Source of the DNA: CAZMGG01 sp964565715
GTDB taxonomy: Bacteria > Planctomycetota > UBA1135 > UBA2386
NCBI GenBank assembly: GCA_964565715.1
Contig: CAZMGG010000187.1
Span: 1 to 8,541 of the forward strand
Direction: 5' to 3'
DNA length: 8,541 bases
A model generated the notes under the pieces. That model searched no databases and had not been told where the DNA came from. It worked only from the letters and a program-made list of their open reading frames with translations. The position numbers and the translations under genes are program-made. Below, piece after piece: positions 6,713 through 8,541 of the stretch. Within the stretch, counting starts at the first letter, position 1; every line of letters starts with the position of its first letter.

Positions 6713-7105
6713 TCAGCCCGCGGTGCGCTTGGCCGGATGCACCCACTGCTCGCTGACCGGCGGCTTGATCGGCGCCGCCCAGTCGCGATCGCGGGTGACC
6801 AGGTCGGCCAGGGTGAAGATGAACAGCAGCGAGAGGAACAGGAAGCTGCCGAAGAACACGATCTGGTTCATCGGCGTGTCCCACCGCAGATGCATGAAGA
6901 TCGCCATGACCAGCGACGCCTTCACCGCGGCGATCGCCATGGCGACGATCAGGTTGGCGCTGCCGAAGTCGAACCGGGAGGCAGCGACCGTGATGAAGGT
7001 CAGGAACAGCAGGGCCAGCAGGACCTTGAGGAACAGGCCGGCGCTGGCGACGTGATGGGCGTGGGCGCCGTGGCCGTCGGCGTGGTCTTGGTTGTGGGCT
7101 GACAT
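6713..7105 (-). CDS. ctaF: Cytochrome c oxidase subunit IV (prokaryotic type)
   Basis: A 130-residue small subunit of the bacterial heme-copper oxidase, in the cytoplasmic membrane. It has three hydrophobic segments, about residues 22-42, 50-73 and 81-103. The second ends in KASLVMAIFMHL (62-73), the hallmark of the prokaryotic COX4/CyoD-like family, in which the subunit helps assemble or stabilise the complex. The N-terminus is histidine-rich (six His in the first 18 residues). The ATG start overlaps the subunit III stop by one base (TGATG), indicating translational coupling; no strong ribosome binding site precedes it. An upstream frame extension exists but is a shadow of the subunit III gene. 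Family membership is sure from topology, motif and position; the symbol is by analogy with caa3/aa3 operons. Confidence 0.9.
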   Translation of the reverse strand: MSAHNQDHADGHGAHAHHVASAGLFLKVLLALLFLTFITVAASRFDFGSANLIVAMAIAAVKASLVMAIFMHLRWDTPMNQIVFFGSFLFLSLLFIFTLADLVTRDRDWAAPIKPPVSEQWVHPAKRTAG

Positions 7106-7800
7106 CACGGCACCAGGTAGAGCAGGGGGAACAGGAAGATCCAGATCAGGTCGACCAGGTGCCAGTAGAGGCCGACCAGGTCCACCGGCAGGTAGTAGTT
7201 GGCGTGGAAGCGGCCACGGGCGCCGCCCTTCATCACCCACACGATCAGCGCCGCGCCGATCACCACGTGCAGGCCGTGGATGCCCGTCATGGTGAAGTAG
7301 AGCGAGAAGAACATGTTCGGCACCTCGGTGTGGGCCAGCTCGCCGGCCGGATCGGTGAAGAACCGGCCCGGCAGGAAGCCGTGGTGCACCTTGGCGCTGT
7401 ACTCGAAGAACTTGACCACCAGGAAGCCCAGGGCGCCGAGCACCGTGAGGGCCAGGTAGATCATCATCGGCTTCTTCTGGCTGGTCTGCGCCGAGCGCAC
7501 GCCCATGGCCATCGTCCAGGAGCTGATCAGCAGGATGGTGGTGTTCAGCGCGCCGAGCTTCCAGTCGAGCTGCTTGCCGCACTCCCGGAAGGTCTCCGGG
7601 TACTCGTGGTGGAAGAAGAAGTAGGCGGCGAACAGACCACCGAAGAGCAGGATCTCGGTGGCCAGGAACAGCCAGAACCCCAGCTTGCAGGCCTGGAACT
7701 CCTGCTCGCCGGTGTCGAAGTGGTGGGCGACGGTGTGCGGGACGAACTCCGGGCCGGGGGCCGGGAGGACGACCGAATGGTGGGCGTGGTCGTGGCTCAT
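7105..7800 (-). CDS. ctaE: Cytochrome c oxidase subunit III
   Basis: A 231-residue subunit III of an A-type heme-copper oxidase. It is membrane-embedded, binds lipids and supports sustained proton uptake by subunit I. Visible family features are GFWLFLATEILLFGGLFAAY (41-60, with the conserved Glu 49), the LNTTILLISSWTMA helix (85-98), the TGIHGLHVVIG block (172-182) and YWHLVDLIWIFLFPLLYL near the end (212-229). It has five predicted membrane helices, at about 40-60, 83-102, 113-133, 164-190 and 207-229, so it is the short form lacking the two extra N-terminal helices of mitochondrial-type subunit III. The N-terminus is histidine-rich. The ATG lies 4 nt after the subunit I stop. Gene order I-III-IV confirms the assignment. 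Confidence 0.97.
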   Translation of the reverse strand: MSHDHAHHSVVLPAPGPEFVPHTVAHHFDTGEQEFQACKLGFWLFLATEILLFGGLFAAYFFFHHEYPETFRECGKQLDWKLGALNTTILLISSWTMAMGVRSAQTSQKKPMMIYLALTVLGALGFLVVKFFEYSAKVHHGFLPGRFFTDPAGELAHTEVPNMFFSLYFTMTGIHGLHVVIGAALIVWVMKGGARGRFHANYYLPVDLVGLYWHLVDLIWIFLFPLLYLVP

Positions 7801-7804
7801 GGGG

Positions 7805-8541
7805 CTATGCCTGGCTGGCCGGCTGCTTCATGGTCTCGATGTCGAGCTGGCTGTAGTCGTAGACCTCGTGGGTCACGACCGGCGGCTCGAAGAAGTTCTC
7901 GGTGGGCGGCGGGGTCGGGGTCCACCAGTCGAGGGTGACGCCGCCCCACTGGTTCTCGCGGGCCTTCGTGCCGCTGAGCAGCGACACGACCAGGTAGCCG
8001 ACCATCAGGGCGACGCCGGAGCCGAGCACGATGGCGCCGATGGTCGACAACTGGTGGTAGCCCTGCCATTCGTTGACGTACTGGCCGTAGCGCCGCGGCA
8101 TGCCCTGGCTGCCCATGATGAACTGCGGGATGAAGGTCAGGTTGAAGCCGATGAAGATCAGGCCGCAGGCGACCTTGGCGGCGGCTTCGCTGTACATCCG
8201 CCCGAACATCTTCGGCCACCAGTGGTGCAGGCCGGCGAAGAACGCCAGCGCCGTGCTGCCCATCATCACGTAGTGGAAGTGCGCGACCACGAAGTAGGTG
8301 TCGTGCAGGTGGATGTCGACGGACAGGGCCGCCAGGATGATGCCCGTGAGGCCGCCGATGGCGAAGATGATCAGGAACGCCAGGGCATAGAGCATCGGCG
8401 CGTTCAGCGCGATCGAGCCCTTCCACACCGTCGCCACCCACGAGAATTCCTTGATGGCGGTCGGGATCGCCACGAAGAAGGTCAGGAACGAGAACGCGAA
8501 CATCGCGTACGTCGACTGACCCGACGTGAACATGTGGTGGC
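7805..8541 (-). CDS. ctaD: Cytochrome c oxidase subunit I, C-terminal part (5' truncated by window)
   Basis: The catalytic subunit of an aa3-type (A-family) cytochrome c oxidase, which reduces O2 at a heme a3-CuB centre and pumps protons. About 244 C-terminal residues are visible. The sequence enters at the edge with HHMFTSG, the two adjacent histidines that ligate CuB. It then has the GGLTGIILA helix and HDTYFVVAHFHYVM, in which the two histidines of HFHYV are the heme a3 and heme a axial ligands. Four or five membrane helices follow, and then a tail with NQWGGVTLDWWTPTPPPTENF, typical of bacterial subunit I. All metal ligands that fall in the window are present. The tail ends with TAG four nt before subunit III. 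The N-terminal half, the D- and K-channel residues and presumably subunit II lie beyond the right edge. The ATG in HHM is internal. Confidence 0.98.
   Translation of the reverse strand, partial: HHMFTSGQSTYAMFAFSFLTFFVAIPTAIKEFSWVATVWKGSIALNAPMLYALAFLIIFAIGGLTGIILAALSVDIHLHDTYFVVAHFHYVMMGSTALAFFAGLHHWWPKMFGRMYSEAAAKVACGLIFIGFNLTFIPQFIMGSQGMPRRYGQYVNEWQGYHQLSTIGAIVLGSGVALMVGYLVVSLLSGTKARENQWGGVTLDWWTPTPPPTENFFEPPVVTHEVYDYSQLDIETMKQPASQA

Noticed and set aside
7106..7582. Upstream extension of the subunit IV frame (289 residues in all)
   Set aside because: It overlaps subunit III in another frame; the ATG at 7105 in the TGATG overlap gives the expected family length.
1..8541. tRNA, rRNA, CRISPR, insertion sequence, or attachment site
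   Set aside because: No clover-leaf candidate, repeat-spacer pattern, transposase or terminal inverted repeats seen on reading both strands.

Overview
The window is a compact, very GC-rich (visibly around two-thirds G+C, with strongly G/C-ending codons) piece of bacterial chromosome carrying energy-conservation and ion-homeostasis genes plus a DNA-remodelling ATPase pair. No mobile element, tRNA, rRNA or CRISPR array is visible. The gene content (A-type heme-copper oxidase, proton-translocating transhydrogenase, NhaD-type antiporters) fits an aerobic, high-GC bacterium, probably Gram-negative. I cannot assign a phylum from the sequence alone.

Layout from left to right. (1) Positions 1-368, plus strand: the C-terminal end of NAD(P) transhydrogenase subunit beta (PntB), cut by the window edge. 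(2) Everything else is on the minus strand and converges on pntB. Read in the direction of transcription (right to left) the order is: cytochrome c oxidase subunit I (ctaD, cut by the right edge), subunit III, subunit IV, a large SNF2-family ATPase, a small SWIM zinc-finger protein, an NhaD-type Na+/H+ antiporter, and a second, shorter and more divergent member of the same transporter superfamily. Intergenic gaps are 4 nt (I/III), a 1-nt overlap (III/IV), 81 nt (IV/SNF2), a 4-nt GTGA overlap (SNF2/SWIM), 127 nt (SWIM/NhaD) and 73 nt (NhaD/second antiporter). There is no gene-free stretch over 300 nt.

How the parts may work together. The oxidase pumps protons while reducing O2, PntB uses the proton-motive force to make NADPH, and the two antiporters would exchange Na+ for H+. 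The non-SNF2 genes therefore form a proton/sodium economy cluster. The SNF2-SWIM pair is a known bacterial pairing acting on DNA or nucleoprotein. Its insertion directly behind the terminal-oxidase genes, in the same orientation, is the least expected aspect of the locus.

Points of interest are the uncertain N-terminus of the SNF2 protein (27 coding-like codons without ATG/GTG/TTG separate it from the subunit IV stop), the tandem but strongly diverged antiporters, and a long stem-loop covering the stop codon of the last minus-strand gene in the convergent junction with pntB. I see no convincing evidence of a wholly new system; the findings are modest and graded accordingly.
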